A DNA stretch of 64,000 bases from positions 62,001 to 126,000 of the forward strand of contig JBCBHO010000003.1 in the NCBI GenBank assembly GCA_038525525.1, read 5' to 3'. Of the stretch, positions 1-8,668 are shown one piece after another; within the stretch, counting starts at the first letter, position 1; every line of letters begins with the position of its first letter. The notes below the pieces were generated by a model. That model was not told the DNA's origin. It ran no database searches and saw only the letters and a list, made by a program, of their open reading frames with translations. Both the position numbers and the translations under genes were made by a program. Origin of the DNA: Shimia_B sp038525525 (GTDB lineage: Bacteria > Pseudomonadota > Alphaproteobacteria > Rhodobacterales > Rhodobacteraceae).

Positions 1-246
1 CGCCACCACTTCGCCGACCACGAGGCGACCTTTCACGTGAGCTTCGGCATGGGCTGGATCGACCGTCTCTTCGGGACACCCTATGACCGCGGCGCCGCCA
101 AGGAGCGCTACGACGCGCAGACGATCCTCTCCATGGGCATGGACCCGGACGATCTGCGCCTCGTGACTGCGAGAAAGGCCTATGGAATCACGAAACACCC
201 CCGCCGCCGCTCCGAAATTTCCAAAGAAATTTCTCCGGCGGAGTGA
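1..246 (+). CDS. Fatty acid hydroxylase/sterol desaturase-like protein, C-terminal fragment
   Basis: The window opens inside this reading frame, and only the last 81 codons are present. The visible part begins RHHFADHEATFHVSFGMG and continues to WIDRLFGT. A histidine-rich box followed by W-(x)-D-x-L-F-G-T is the usual C-terminal signature of the membrane-bound di-iron fatty acid hydroxylase superfamily, which modifies lipids, carotenoids or hopanoid/ornithine lipids. The substrate cannot be told from this fragment. The last residues (SEISKEISPAE) are encoded by an A/T-rich palindromic stretch around 213-235 and look like a repeat-derived tail. The assignment rests on the short motif only. Confidence 0.6.
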   Translation, partial: RHHFADHEATFHVSFGMGWIDRLFGTPYDRGAAKERYDAQTILSMGMDPDDLRLVTARKAYGITKHPRRRSEISKEISPAE

Positions 247-254
247 CGGTGGAA

Positions 255-276
255 AGAAAATTCTTCGGAATTTTCT
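255..276 (+). terminator. Hairpin with TTCG tetraloop after the hydroxylase gene
   Basis: AGAAAATTC (255-263), loop TTCG (264-267) and GAATTTTCT (268-276) form a perfect 9-bp stem with a stabilising tetraloop, 9 bases after the stop codon. No T-tract follows, so termination is an inference. The A/T-rich arms around TTCG resemble the palindromes at 25955-26019. Confidence 0.5.
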
Positions 277-316
277 GCGTCTTCCCAGTCCGGGAGCGCC
301 ACCCTAGACTACCGTC

Positions 317-1180
317 ATGAAGGTCACACTCCTCGGCGCGTCGGGCACCATTGGCCGCGCGGTCCATGGCGAACTTCGCCGCACGGGTCACGCCATAGCC
401 ACCCCCACGCGCGACGACCTGGCTCGGCTCGACCTCAGCGGGCAGGAGGCCGTGATCTCCTGCATCGCCTCGCGCACGGGCAAGCCGGAAGATGCCTGGC
501 ATGTCGACCACGATCTGAACGCCGCCGCCCTCGCCGCGGCGCAGTCGGCGGGGGTCGGCGTCTTCGTCCTGCTCTCGGCAATCTGCGTGCAAAAACCTCG
601 CCTCCCGTTCCAGTACGCCAAGCGCGCCTTCGAGGAGGCGCTCGCAGCCTCCGGCCTCCGGCACGTCATTATCCGTCCCACCGCCTATTTCAAATCGCTC
701 TCCGGTCAGGCCGACCGGCTCCGCGCGGGCAAGCCGTTCCTAACCTTCGGGGACGGCGCGCGCACCGCCTGCAAGCCGATCTCGGACCGTGATTTAGCGC
801 GCTACATTGTGCGGGCGCTGACCGATCCGGAGATGGCAAACCGCATCCTGCCCATCGGCGGCCCCGGGCCCGCGCTCACGGCACGAGAACAGGGCGCACT
901 GCTGGCGGGGGCCCTGGGCGTCCCCTTCCGCACCCGCAGCGTCCCGCCCGGGCTCCTCCGGACCGGGGCCACCATCCTCGACGCGCTGGGCCTCGGGGAG
1001 AAGGCCGCCCTCGCCCGCATCGGGCATTACTATGCCACCGAATCCATGCTCCTTTGGGATGGCCAGCGCTACGACGCCGACGCCACGCCTGAATTCGGAG
1101 AGGATACCCTCGCCGCGCATTACCGCGACATCGCCCGCGGCGAGGCCCCCGACGATCGCGGCGCTCACGCGGTGTTCTAG
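317..1180 (+). CDS. bciA: Divinyl (bacterio)chlorophyllide 8-vinyl reductase, BciA type
   Basis: The product is a 287-residue NAD(P)-binding protein of the NmrA/atypical SDR group. The N-terminus carries the nucleotide-binding motif GASGTIG (about residues 7-13). Segments characteristic of BciA are easily recognised: FVLLSAICVQKP, FGDGARTACKPISD, ILPIGGPGPALT, YYATESMLLWD, and the ending AHAVF. BciA reduces the C8 vinyl group of divinyl chlorophyllide during bacteriochlorophyll synthesis. In Rhodobacterales this gene commonly lies outside the photosynthesis gene cluster, as it does here. The gene converges on the DUF2306 gene, and the two stop codons share the sequence CTAG (1177-1180). A role in bacteriochlorophyll synthesis is inferred from the family. 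Confidence 0.85.
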   Translation: MKVTLLGASGTIGRAVHGELRRTGHAIATPTRDDLARLDLSGQEAVISCIASRTGKPEDAWHVDHDLNAAALAAAQSAGVGVFVLLSAICVQKPRLPFQYAKRAFEEALAASGLRHVIIRPTAYFKSLSGQADRLRAGKPFLTFGDGARTACKPISDRDLARYIVRALTDPEMANRILPIGGPGPALTAREQGALLAGALGVPFRTRSVPPGLLRTGATILDALGLGEKAALARIGHYYATESMLLWDGQRYDADATPEFGEDTLAAHYRDIARGEAPDDRGAHAVF

Positions 1181-1845
1181 GCCAGCCCCTGCACCGCGCG
1201 CCGCCCGCGCCATCGTCGCGCAAGCTCGTAGATGGCGAGCCACGGCAGGTAGAACCCGAAGACCATCACCCGGTCGAAGGGGCCGGTGAAATCGGGCTCC
1301 ATGCCCACCTCTCCCACCGCCACGACCCAGAGCGTGTACTGCACCCGGTAAAAGAACGACGCGAGCGCCAGGATCACGAGCCGCCCGGCCCAGGCGGCGT
1401 GACGCGCGTCTCGCACCAGCGCAAAGCGCACCGTCTGCACAGCCGCAAGCACCAGCAGCCCGCCGTAGAGCGCGAAGCCCGCGCTCATCCAGGCGCCCCC
1501 GATCGTGCCCTGCCGCGCGATGTAAAAGAGCCCCGCGAGACCCGTGAGCACGGCCAGCGCGGCCACGAGCCGCCCGTTCCAGTGATGCAGGCGGCGCAGG
1601 CGGTGCCTGAGCGCCCCAGAGAGCTGCACCGGCGCCAGCGCGGTGAGCATTCCGCCCACGACCATATGCGCGTAGATGCTGACCGTCGCAGCACCGTCGG
1701 CACTGATGAAGCGGGAGACGGCGCGCTCCTCCTCCGAGCCGAGCGAGAGACCGCGCCCCAGCGAATGCAGGTAGAATGGCAGCGCCGCCAGGAGGATCAG
1801 CCCGATCCCCACCCCGCCGCGATATCGCCGCCAGACATGCCCCAT
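1177..1845 (-). CDS. DUF2306-like multi-pass membrane protein
   Basis: The protein has about 222 residues starting at MGHVWRRY; an in-frame ATG 20 codons upstream is less likely. Six hydrophobic segments are visible, among them GIGLILLAALPFYL, YAHMVVGGMLTALAPVQL and LVILALASFFYRV. Histidines in the second segment and in the LRRLHHWNGR loop are typical of DUF2306 proteins, which have no settled function and resemble small heme-binding membrane proteins. Its stop overlaps that of bciA by four bases. No operon partner is evident. Confidence 0.6.
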   Translation of the reverse strand: MGHVWRRYRGGVGIGLILLAALPFYLHSLGRGLSLGSEEERAVSRFISADGAATVSIYAHMVVGGMLTALAPVQLSGALRHRLRRLHHWNGRLVAALAVLTGLAGLFYIARQGTIGGAWMSAGFALYGGLLVLAAVQTVRFALVRDARHAAWAGRLVILALASFFYRVQYTLWVVAVGEVGMEPDFTGPFDRVMVFGFYLPWLAIYELARRWRGRRAVQGLA

Positions 1846-1984
1846 GGATACAAGGGTGCAGCGCCGCGGGGGCGCGTCAACCGCAGGCAGAGCCCGGCTT
1901 TCCATTCCGCCTCAAACGGTGTAGGTGCCCGGCATCTGAGACGTAACGCTCCGGCCCTGGCGTTGTGCAAAGGAAATAGGGGCC

Positions 1985-2040
1985 GGCGGGATGGGCCCGC
2001 CATGGAAACGGGAGACCCGCGACCGCGCGGGAGCGCTCCC
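1985..2040 (+). promoter_or_regulatory. Hairpin-rich 5' leader of pnp
   Basis: Two strong inverted repeats lie just before pnp: GGCGGG/CCCGCC (1985-1990 and 1996-2001) and the 12-base perfect palindrome GGGAGCGCTCCC (2029-2040), which ends four bases before the likely Shine-Dalgarno AGGAT (2044-2048). In other proteobacteria the pnp leader folds, is cut by RNase III and mediates autoregulation. That this leader does the same is inference. Confidence 0.4.
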
Positions 2041-2055
2041 AGACAGGATACGCAC

Positions 2056-4188
2056 ATGTTTACTGAAACGAAGAAATCCATCCAGTGGGGGGAAGAGACC
2101 CTGACGCTGGAAACCGGCAAGGTCGCGCGCCAGGCCGACGGCTCCGTCATCGCCACGCTGGGCGAGACCTCCGTCATGGCCAACGTCACCTTCGCAAAGC
2201 AGGAGAAGGAAGGGCAGAGCTTCTTCCCCCTCACCGTCCACTACCAGGAAAAATACTACGCCGCGGGCAAGATCCCCGGCGGCTTCTTCAAGCGTGAGGC
2301 CCGCCCCACGGAGAAGGAGACGCTGACGGCCCGCCTGATCGACCGTCCGATCCGCCCGCTCTTCGTGCCGGGCTTCAAGAACGAAGTGCTCGTGATGTGC
2401 ACCGTTCTCAGCCACGACCTCGTCAACGATCCCGACATCGTCGCCATGATCGCGGCCTCTGCGGCGCTGACAATCTCCGGCGCGCCCTTCATGGGCCCCA
2501 TCGCAGGCGCCCGCGTGGGCTTCGAAGATGGCGATTACGTGCTGAACCCCACCGTCGACGACATGACCAAGCTGCGCGAGAACCCCGAGCAGCGGCTCGA
2601 CCTCGTCGTGGCGGGCACGAAAGACGCCGTGATGATGGTGGAATCCGAGGCCTACGAGCTCACCGAGGAGGAGATGCTCGGCGCCGTGACCTTCGCGCAC
2701 GAGTCGATCCAGCCGGTCCTCGACCTCATCATCGACCTCGCGGAAGAGACGGCCAAGGAGCCGTTCGATTTCCAGCCGCCGGATTACTCCGAACTTTTCG
2801 AGGCCGTGAAGGCCGCGGGCGAGAGTCAAATGCGCGACGCCTACGCCATCGGCGACAAGCAGGAGCGCACCGCCGCCGTGTCCGCCGCGAAAGAAGCGAT
2901 CGTGGCCTCGCTCTCCGAGGAGCAGCAGGCCGACAGCAACCTAGGCTCGGCGCTCAAAAAGCTCGAAGCTGGCGTGCTCCGCGGTGACGTCGTGAAGAAC
3001 GGCCGCCGCATTGACGGGCGCAAGCTCGACGAGGTGCGCGACATCGTGTGTGAAACGGGCATGCTGCCCCGGACGCACGGTTCTGCGCTCTTCACCCGTG
3101 GTGAAACGCAGGGCCTCGTGGTCACCACGCTCGGCACCGGCGACGATGAGCAGATGATCGACGCGCTGGAAGGCACCTACAAGTCGAACTTCCTCCTGCA
3201 CTACAATTTCCCGCCCTACTCGGTCGGTGAAGCGGGCCGCGTGGGCCCTCCGGGCCGTCGCGAAGTGGGCCACGGCAAGCTCGCCTGGCGCGCGCTTCAG
3301 GCTGTCCTGCCTGCCGCGACGGATTTCCCCTACACGATCCGAGTCGTTTCGGAGATCACGGAGTCGAACGGCTCCTCCTCCATGGCCTCCGTCTGCGGCG
3401 GGTCGCTGTCGATGATGGATGCGGGCGTGCCGCTCAAGGCCCCGGTGGCCGGTGTGGCCATGGGCCTCGTGCTGGAGGATGACGGCTCCTACGGCATCCT
3501 CACGGATATCCTCGGCGACGAGGACCACCTCGGCGACATGGACTTCAAGGTCGCGGGCACGGAAAACGGCATCACCTCGCTACAGATGGACATCAAGGTC
3601 GCTGGCATCACGCCCGAGATCATGAAAGCCGCGCTGGCGCAGGCGAAGGAAGGCCGGATGCACATCCTGGGCGAGATGGCGAAATCCATCACCGGCGCGC
3701 AGGAATTCTCCGTCCACGCGCCGCGCATCGAGACGATGAACGTGCCCACCGACAAGATCCGCGAAGTCATCGGCTCGGGTGGCAAGGTCATCCGCGAGAT
3801 CGTGGAAGTGTCCGGTGCCAAGGTCGACATCAACGATGACGGCGTGGTCAAGATCGCCTCCCCGAACGGCGACGCGATCAAGAAAGCCTACGAGATGATC
3901 CATTCCATCGTGGCCGAGCCGGAAGAAGGCGCGGTCTACAAGGGTAAGGTCGTCAAGATCGTCGATTTCGGCGCCTTCGTGAACTTCTTCGGCAAGCGCG
4001 ACGGCCTCGTGCATGTGAGCCAGATCGAGAACCGCCGCCTCAACCACCCCTCCGACGTCCTCAAAGAGGGCCAGGAAGTCTGGGTGAAGCTCCTGGGCTT
4101 CGACGACCGCGGCAAGGTACGCCTGTCCATGAAGGTCGTGGATCAGGAGACCGGCGAAGAAGCCAAGAAAGAAGAACCGGCGGAGTAA
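2056..4188 (+). CDS. pnp: Polyribonucleotide nucleotidyltransferase (PNPase)
   Basis: The 710-residue enzyme catalyses phosphorolytic 3'-5' RNA decay and is a core degradosome partner. The start MFTETKKSIQWG matches the family and follows AGGAT. Domain order is canonical: first RNase PH domain with FFPLTVHYQEK and GGFFKREARPTEKE (about 50-90), an alpha-helical linker, second RNase PH domain with FLLHYNFPPYSVGE and ESNGSSSMASVCGGSLSMMD (about 370-460), a KH domain with IGSGGKVIREI (about 570), and an S1 domain from about 620 with GAFVNFFGKRDGLVHVSQ. The reading frame stays open far upstream of the start, but that part lies antisense to the DUF2306 gene. rpsO, its frequent neighbour, is absent here. 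Confidence 0.97.
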   Translation: MFTETKKSIQWGEETLTLETGKVARQADGSVIATLGETSVMANVTFAKQEKEGQSFFPLTVHYQEKYYAAGKIPGGFFKREARPTEKETLTARLIDRPIRPLFVPGFKNEVLVMCTVLSHDLVNDPDIVAMIAASAALTISGAPFMGPIAGARVGFEDGDYVLNPTVDDMTKLRENPEQRLDLVVAGTKDAVMMVESEAYELTEEEMLGAVTFAHESIQPVLDLIIDLAEETAKEPFDFQPPDYSELFEAVKAAGESQMRDAYAIGDKQERTAAVSAAKEAIVASLSEEQQADSNLGSALKKLEAGVLRGDVVKNGRRIDGRKLDEVRDIVCETGMLPRTHGSALFTRGETQGLVVTTLGTGDDEQMIDALEGTYKSNFLLHYNFPPYSVGEAGRVGPPGRREVGHGKLAWRALQAVLPAATDFPYTIRVVSEITESNGSSSMASVCGGSLSMMDAGVPLKAPVAGVAMGLVLEDDGSYGILTDILGDEDHLGDMDFKVAGTENGITSLQMDIKVAGITPEIMKAALAQAKEGRMHILGEMAKSITGAQEFSVHAPRIETMNVPTDKIREVIGSGGKVIREIVEVSGAKVDINDDGVVKIASPNGDAIKKAYEMIHSIVAEPEEGAVYKGKVVKIVDFGAFVNFFGKRDGLVHVSQIENRRLNHPSDVLKEGQEVWVKLLGFDDRGKVRLSMKVVDQETGEEAKKEEPAE

Positions 4189-4198
4189 ATGCGCCCAA

Positions 4199-4227
4199 GG
4201 CTGCTTCCGACGGTGTCGGGAGCAGCC
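4199..4227 (+). terminator. Hairpin downstream of pnp
   Basis: GGCTGCTTCCGAC (4199-4211) and GTCGGGAGCAGCC (4215-4227) make a 13-bp stem with one G-T pair and a 3-base loop, ten bases after the pnp stop. There is no T-run after it, so it could stabilise the 3' end rather than terminate by itself. Confidence 0.55.
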
Positions 4228-4351
4228 AGCTCGCTCGAGCCTTCAATCTGTGGACCAGGCCAGAGCCTTGTATTGATCCCAAGCACGCCTGATCCACCCG
4301 TGGGCTGGCCATATTGATGGGGCAGCCTCGCTCACGCTGCTCGCACGAGGA

Positions 4352-5173
4352 TCACACCCGTTCGAAGGCCACCACGTCTTTCGAGGAATTCTCGACGCGA
4401 AGATAAAGGCCATGCGCCGAACACGCGTCAAAGATTGCTTTGATTGAGGCCCGCGACAGCAGCTTAGGATGCAGCTCGAGGATGAGCGCCCGGACGCGCG
4501 AGAGGTCCGCCTTCGGGATCACGATCTCCTCGGCGCCCTCGATGTCACACATGACCACAGTGGGGTCGAACTCGCCGATCACGGTATTCAGGTCGAGGAC
4601 CGGCACATCCGCCGCCCCAAGGCTCCGATCCGTCTTGATGATGGAGCCCTCAGTGAAATAGGGGTGCATGTAAAACGCGCGCGTCTCCTCGCCGGGCTCG
4701 GGTTCCAGCATCGCGTTGTGAACGTCCACATTCGCGATGGCATTTGTTTCGTGCAGCGTCCGGATGTGGGGCAACAGGTCGGGATTGGCCTCGTATGTCT
4801 TGAACTGACAATCGGGAAAGCGCTTTGCGAGGATGCCGGACACGATGCCCAGGCCGGTGCCGAGCTCCAGCATGCGATCACCGGGTCTCAGAAGCGCAGT
4901 TCCCGCCTCCAATTCCGGCACTTCGTAATCATCGTTCGAAAGGGCCACGAGCACGGGAAGCGGCATCATCTCGGCCGAGACCGGCACCTCGATTCCGCGG
5001 TAGGCCATCGGTTTCCCGGCCGCCAGAAGTCGCTGGAGCCGCTCCTCACGGCTGCGCTTTCTTCCAAAAAGACGCAACACACCCTCCGTTAAAATCGCCG
5101 GCGCCCAGTGCGGCGGCTGACGCTTAGTCGAAATACGCGAGAGCGGCAACCGCCCTAGCGTATTGTGTTCCAT
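4352..5173 (-). CDS. FkbM family SAM-dependent methyltransferase
   Basis: The protein has 273 residues from the ATG at 5173, which has an excellent Shine-Dalgarno (AGGAG, 8 bases upstream); an ATG 11 codons further up has none as good. The SAM-binding motif MLELGTGLGIVSG sits in the middle and is followed by FKTYEANP. Further on, VMCDIEGAEEIVI is the FkbM post-motif. FkbM enzymes O-methylate sugars or other small molecules. The gene is divergent from a RgpF-like gene, next to two glycosyltransferases, so methylation of a surface polysaccharide is the likely role (inference). Confidence 0.75.
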   Translation of the reverse strand: MEHNTLGRLPLSRISTKRQPPHWAPAILTEGVLRLFGRKRSREERLQRLLAAGKPMAYRGIEVPVSAEMMPLPVLVALSNDDYEVPELEAGTALLRPGDRMLELGTGLGIVSGILAKRFPDCQFKTYEANPDLLPHIRTLHETNAIANVDVHNAMLEPEPGEETRAFYMHPYFTEGSIIKTDRSLGAADVPVLDLNTVIGEFDPTVVMCDIEGAEEIVIPKADLSRVRALILELHPKLLSRASIKAIFDACSAHGLYLRVENSSKDVVAFERV

Positions 5174-5210
5174 TAACGCGGCTCCTATAGAGTTGCTATC
5201 AAACACTCCG

Positions 5211-6320
5211 GTGCGCGCTTTGATCCCATTCTGGAAAGTTAAACGTGAATTAACGCGAATTTGGCGTCAGATCTCCGACTCCTTCGCGCCCGCCTTTGGA
5301 GAGTTAAACAGGCTTGCCTACGATTATCGCCGGCCCTCTCTCGTAAGAGTATTCAACGGTGCCGCTGTTCTTGAGGATGATGTCGCAATTCTCCTCCTTT
5401 TTCAGCCGAATGGCCTCCTAAATTCCACATTCTACCAGATCGAATGGCTGAAGACTTGCGGCGTCTCCGTCGTCGTGGTGTCGAACGTTGGATTGTCCGA
5501 AGGGGATCGGGCGATGCTCCAGGAAAAATGTCACCTCGTTGTCGAACGCCCGAATGCGGGATACGATTTCGGGGGCTATCGTGAGGGTATCCTGCAACTC
5601 TACGACAGAGGTATCTTGCCACGATACCTCTTTATCATGAATGACAGCGCATGGCTCCCCGTTCAGAGCGACAGCGATCTGATATCGCAGGCCAGGGAGG
5701 CGCGCGAAGACCTCTGGGGCATCATCATGAGCCTAGATGTCGGGCCGAGAAAGCGGCACGATTTCGAAATGGAACATGTCCAATCGTTTTTCTTTCGCTT
5801 TTCCCCTGCACTCGCCAACAGTCGTGCCTTCAAACGGTATTGGAAGAACGCTCCGATACTCAATTCACGGCGGCTCGTGATCAAACACTTCGAGACGCGG
5901 ATGACTGATCATTTCAAAAAGCTGGGATTTACCGTCGGTGCAGCAATTAGCTGGCGTGACGTACGCAAATATATCCTGACCCTTGAAGATGAATTGGAAT
6001 TGGGCGCAATTCTGAAACAGCAAGCTCACATTCGAGACAAAGAAGTGATCTCTATTATTCCTTCCATGATTGACGGGAGAATTTCTGCCCTCGAGGCGCG
6101 CGATAAGCTCGCCGATAGGATACGGGATAATCTCACGGTCTTCTACTCCTTCGCCATGCATCCATACGTGATGTCGAGGTTCGGCTACCCGTTTCTTAAG
6201 AAGTCTTACAGTCAGGAGATGGTCGCCATGCGACGCGAACTCCGGCGACTGGGGATGCACCAGGGGTTTCCGGAGGCCGTGCGCAAGGAAGTGGAGGCCT
6301 GGGATAGCACGCGCACATGA
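5211..6320 (+). CDS. RgpF-like rhamnan/polysaccharide synthesis protein
   Basis: About 369 residues if translation begins at GTG 5211. An ATG at 5163 would overlap the divergent FkbM gene, and neither start has a clear Shine-Dalgarno, so the start is unsure. RPNAGYDFGGYREGI followed by FIMNDSAW is the signature of the RgpF (rhamnan synthesis F) family, which acts in rhamnose-rich polysaccharide assembly. The protein is shorter than many RgpF proteins. Base composition is strikingly less GC-rich than its neighbours (for example 5990-6110), which suggests acquisition by transfer. The ATGA overlap at 6317-6320 couples it to the next glycosyltransferase. Confidence 0.7.
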   Translation: MRALIPFWKVKRELTRIWRQISDSFAPAFGELNRLAYDYRRPSLVRVFNGAAVLEDDVAILLLFQPNGLLNSTFYQIEWLKTCGVSVVVVSNVGLSEGDRAMLQEKCHLVVERPNAGYDFGGYREGILQLYDRGILPRYLFIMNDSAWLPVQSDSDLISQAREAREDLWGIIMSLDVGPRKRHDFEMEHVQSFFFRFSPALANSRAFKRYWKNAPILNSRRLVIKHFETRMTDHFKKLGFTVGAAISWRDVRKYILTLEDELELGAILKQQAHIRDKEVISIIPSMIDGRISALEARDKLADRIRDNLTVFYSFAMHPYVMSRFGYPFLKKSYSQEMVAMRRELRRLGMHQGFPEAVRKEVEAWDSTRT

Positions 6321-7114
6321 CCTCCCCCGTCCTCATCCTCACTATGAAATGGGGCGCGCTCTATGGCCCTGAATACGTTAACCGTCTTGCGCGGGGCGTG
6401 TCGCAGCACCTGGCGCGGCCGCATCGGTTCATTTGCTTCACCGACGACGCGACTGGGCTCGACGACCGCGTGGAGGCATTCCCGCTGCCCAAGCTCGGAC
6501 TTCCCGCCGGCAACTCCGATACGCGCTGGCAGAAGCTCGCTCTCTTCTCCAAAGACCTTTTCGGCCTCTCGGGCACCGCGCTCTTTCTGGATCTCGATCT
6601 CGTCATCACGGGCCGCCTCGACGACTTCTTCGCCGATGAGGCGCCTTTCCGCATCATCCGCGATGACAGCCTCTTCCGGCCCAAGCCGCTCCGCCGGATC
6701 AACCCCGCGCGCGACGCGTTTCTCGCGAGCGTCGGCAACTCCTCGGTCTTTCGATACGAGATCGGCGCCCACAGCTACATCCTCGATACGTTCGTCACCG
6801 ACCCGGTCAAGGCGCAGGCCGCCTATGAAATTTCCCAGCAGTTTCAATCCGCACAGCTCGCCGCCCACGGCCACCTCGCCTATTGGCCGGAGGCCTGGTG
6901 CGTAAGCTTCAAGAACCACTGCGTGCCGCGCGGCCTGCGCAGCTACCTGCAGGCCCCGACCCTCCCCCCCGATGCGCGGATCGTGGTGTTCGCCGGATCC
7001 CCGAAGATGGACGATGCCCTGAATGGCCGGGGGAGCAGGTGGTACCGGCGAGTGGGCGACGTCGGCTGGCTCAAGAACATGTGGGAAAACCCCGAGGGCG
7101 CGGCCCATGGCTGA
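6317..7114 (+). CDS. Glycosyltransferase with DXD motif
   Basis: The 265-residue protein starts in a 4-base ATGA overlap with the RgpF-like gene, indicating translational coupling. ALFLDLDLVITGRLDDFF holds the DLD metal/nucleotide-sugar binding motif of GT-A type enzymes. RFICFTDD and a C-terminal WYRRVGDVGWLKNMW stretch are also visible. I cannot place it in a specific GT family. It probably adds a sugar in the surface glycan made by this island. Confidence 0.65.
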   Translation: MTSPVLILTMKWGALYGPEYVNRLARGVSQHLARPHRFICFTDDATGLDDRVEAFPLPKLGLPAGNSDTRWQKLALFSKDLFGLSGTALFLDLDLVITGRLDDFFADEAPFRIIRDDSLFRPKPLRRINPARDAFLASVGNSSVFRYEIGAHSYILDTFVTDPVKAQAAYEISQQFQSAQLAAHGHLAYWPEAWCVSFKNHCVPRGLRSYLQAPTLPPDARIVVFAGSPKMDDALNGRGSRWYRRVGDVGWLKNMWENPEGAAHG

Positions 7115-7952
7115 TCCGGTCTGGTTCACGACGCTAAAGCACAAACTGCGCAGTCGGCGTTTGATGCGGGACGTGGTGACGCGCACACCGCCCTCGCGTC
7201 CGCATGGGCTCCCTTCGCCGCTGACCATCAGCCTGACGAGCTATCCCGAGCGCTTCGCGCGCCTTTCGCTGACGCTCAATGGCCTTCTCCGGCAGACCGT
7301 CACCCCCGATGCCGTGATCCTCTGGGTTGCCGATGGAGACATCGACCAACTGCCGCGGGACGTCCGCGCGCTCGAAAGCCTTGGGCTCAAGATCAAGACG
7401 TGCGAGGATCTGCGCTCCTATAAGAAGCTCATACCTGCCCTTGCGCACGCTCCCGATCACGCGATCATCACGACTGATGATGATGTTCACTACCCGGCTG
7501 ACTGGCTGGAGGGCATCGTGGAAACGGCCCGCGCCCATCCCGGTGAGATCATCTCCCGGAGAACCCACCGTGTGCGCCTCGACGACGCGGGCAAGCTTCT
7601 TCCCTATGACGACTGGGAGTTCCGCGTCGGTCTTCCTGTGGCAGGGATGGATCTCTTCTCGGTGGGAGTGGGCGGCGTCTTCTACCCGCCCGGGTGCTTC
7701 GACCCGCGTGTCACCGATGTCGACGCTTTCATGAAGCACTGCCCGACGAGCGATGACGTCTGGTTTAACTGGATGGCGCGCTTGAAAGGCGTCCCCGCCC
7801 GCAATGTCGGCGCGACCTTCAAAATCCATACGTGGCCAGACACGCAGGCCTCTGCCCTCGAATACGTCAACAGAGCCGAACAAGGCGGATCGGGGAACGA
7901 TCAGGCCACCGCCGCTATGGTCGCCTCGTACGGGCTGCCATTCGTGCAGTAA
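7107..7952 (+). CDS. Glycosyltransferase-like protein
   Basis: 281 residues from MADPVWF, overlapping the end of the preceding gene by 8 bases. TISLTSYPERFARLSLTLN opens a GT-A-like fold, and AIITTDDDVHYPADWLEG carries the DDD metal-binding motif. The ending DVWFNWMARLKGVPARNVG is typical of bacterial glycosyltransferases that elongate surface polysaccharides. It is the last gene of the RgpF-GT-GT cluster, and the base composition is back to normal high GC. Acceptor and donor are unknown. Confidence 0.65.
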   Translation: MADPVWFTTLKHKLRSRRLMRDVVTRTPPSRPHGLPSPLTISLTSYPERFARLSLTLNGLLRQTVTPDAVILWVADGDIDQLPRDVRALESLGLKIKTCEDLRSYKKLIPALAHAPDHAIITTDDDVHYPADWLEGIVETARAHPGEIISRRTHRVRLDDAGKLLPYDDWEFRVGLPVAGMDLFSVGVGGVFYPPGCFDPRVTDVDAFMKHCPTSDDVWFNWMARLKGVPARNVGATFKIHTWPDTQASALEYVNRAEQGGSGNDQATAAMVASYGLPFVQ

Positions 7953-8014
7953 TGCCCCTGAAGGGCCCCGGGCGCGGCAGGTATCCGTGCCCAGGGCGCG
8001 CTACGTGGCGCGGG

Positions 8015-8668
8015 TCAGGAGGCGAGCTTCGCCGTCCGCAGGTAGGGGAGGCGCGTTTCGATGGCGCCGTATTTCGCGATGGCGTCGGCGTCGCTCACGG
8101 CCACGGGCACGACGATGTCGTCGCCTACCGACCAGTTCGCTGGCGTCGCCACGTTTTCGCGGCCGCTTGTCTGAAGCGCGTCGAGGGCCCGCAGGATCTC
8201 CGAGAAGTTGCGGCCCACCGTCATCGGGTACGTCATGGACAGCTTCAGCTTCTTGTCCGGCCCCACGATGAAGACCGAGCGCACCGTGGCGCTGTCGGCA
8301 GGCGTGCGGCCATCGGGCAGCACGGCCTCGGCAGGCAGCATGTCAAAGGCCTTCGCCATCTCGAGACCGTCATCGGCGACGATGGCGAATTCGGGCTTCG
8401 CGCCCTCGAGGCTCTCGATATCGGCCTTCCACTTCACGTGATCCTCCACGCCGTCCACGGAAACGCCCAGCACCTTCGTGTCGCGCTTGGCCCATTCCTC
8501 GGCCAGCTTGGCCACGGCGGAGAACTCGGTCGTGCAGACCGGGGTGAAGTCCTTGGGGTGCGAGAAGATGATCGCCCAGCTGTCGCCCACCCAATCGTGG
8601 AGCGCGATCTCGCCCTTGTCGGTGGTAAGCTTGAGATCGGGGATCGTGTCGTTGATGCGCAGGGTCAT
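8015..8668 (-). CDS. 1-Cys peroxiredoxin (Prx6 type)
   Basis: The 217-residue peroxidase reduces hydroperoxides. The peroxidatic cysteine C45 lies in FSHPKDFTPVCTTEF. No other cysteine exists in the protein, which fits the 1-Cys Prx6 class, as does the C-terminal extension PLTM-like segment TYPMTVGRNFSEILRALDALQ. An external thiol must resolve the sulfenate. The gene stands alone, transcribed away from the aldehyde dehydrogenase. Confidence 0.9.
   Translation of the reverse strand: MTLRINDTIPDLKLTTDKGEIALHDWVGDSWAIIFSHPKDFTPVCTTEFSAVAKLAEEWAKRDTKVLGVSVDGVEDHVKWKADIESLEGAKPEFAIVADDGLEMAKAFDMLPAEAVLPDGRTPADSATVRSVFIVGPDKKLKLSMTYPMTVGRNFSEILRALDALQTSGRENVATPANWSVGDDIVVPVAVSDADAIAKYGAIETRLPYLRTAKLAS

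Noticed and set aside
1399..2055. An N-terminal extension of pnp by 219 codons
   Set aside because: The extension is antisense to the DUF2306 gene and unlike any PNPase; MFTETKKSIQWG at 2056 is the family start.
7953..8014. A GC-rich stretch after the last glycosyltransferase as a terminator
   Set aside because: Only short, competing stems without a T-run are visible.
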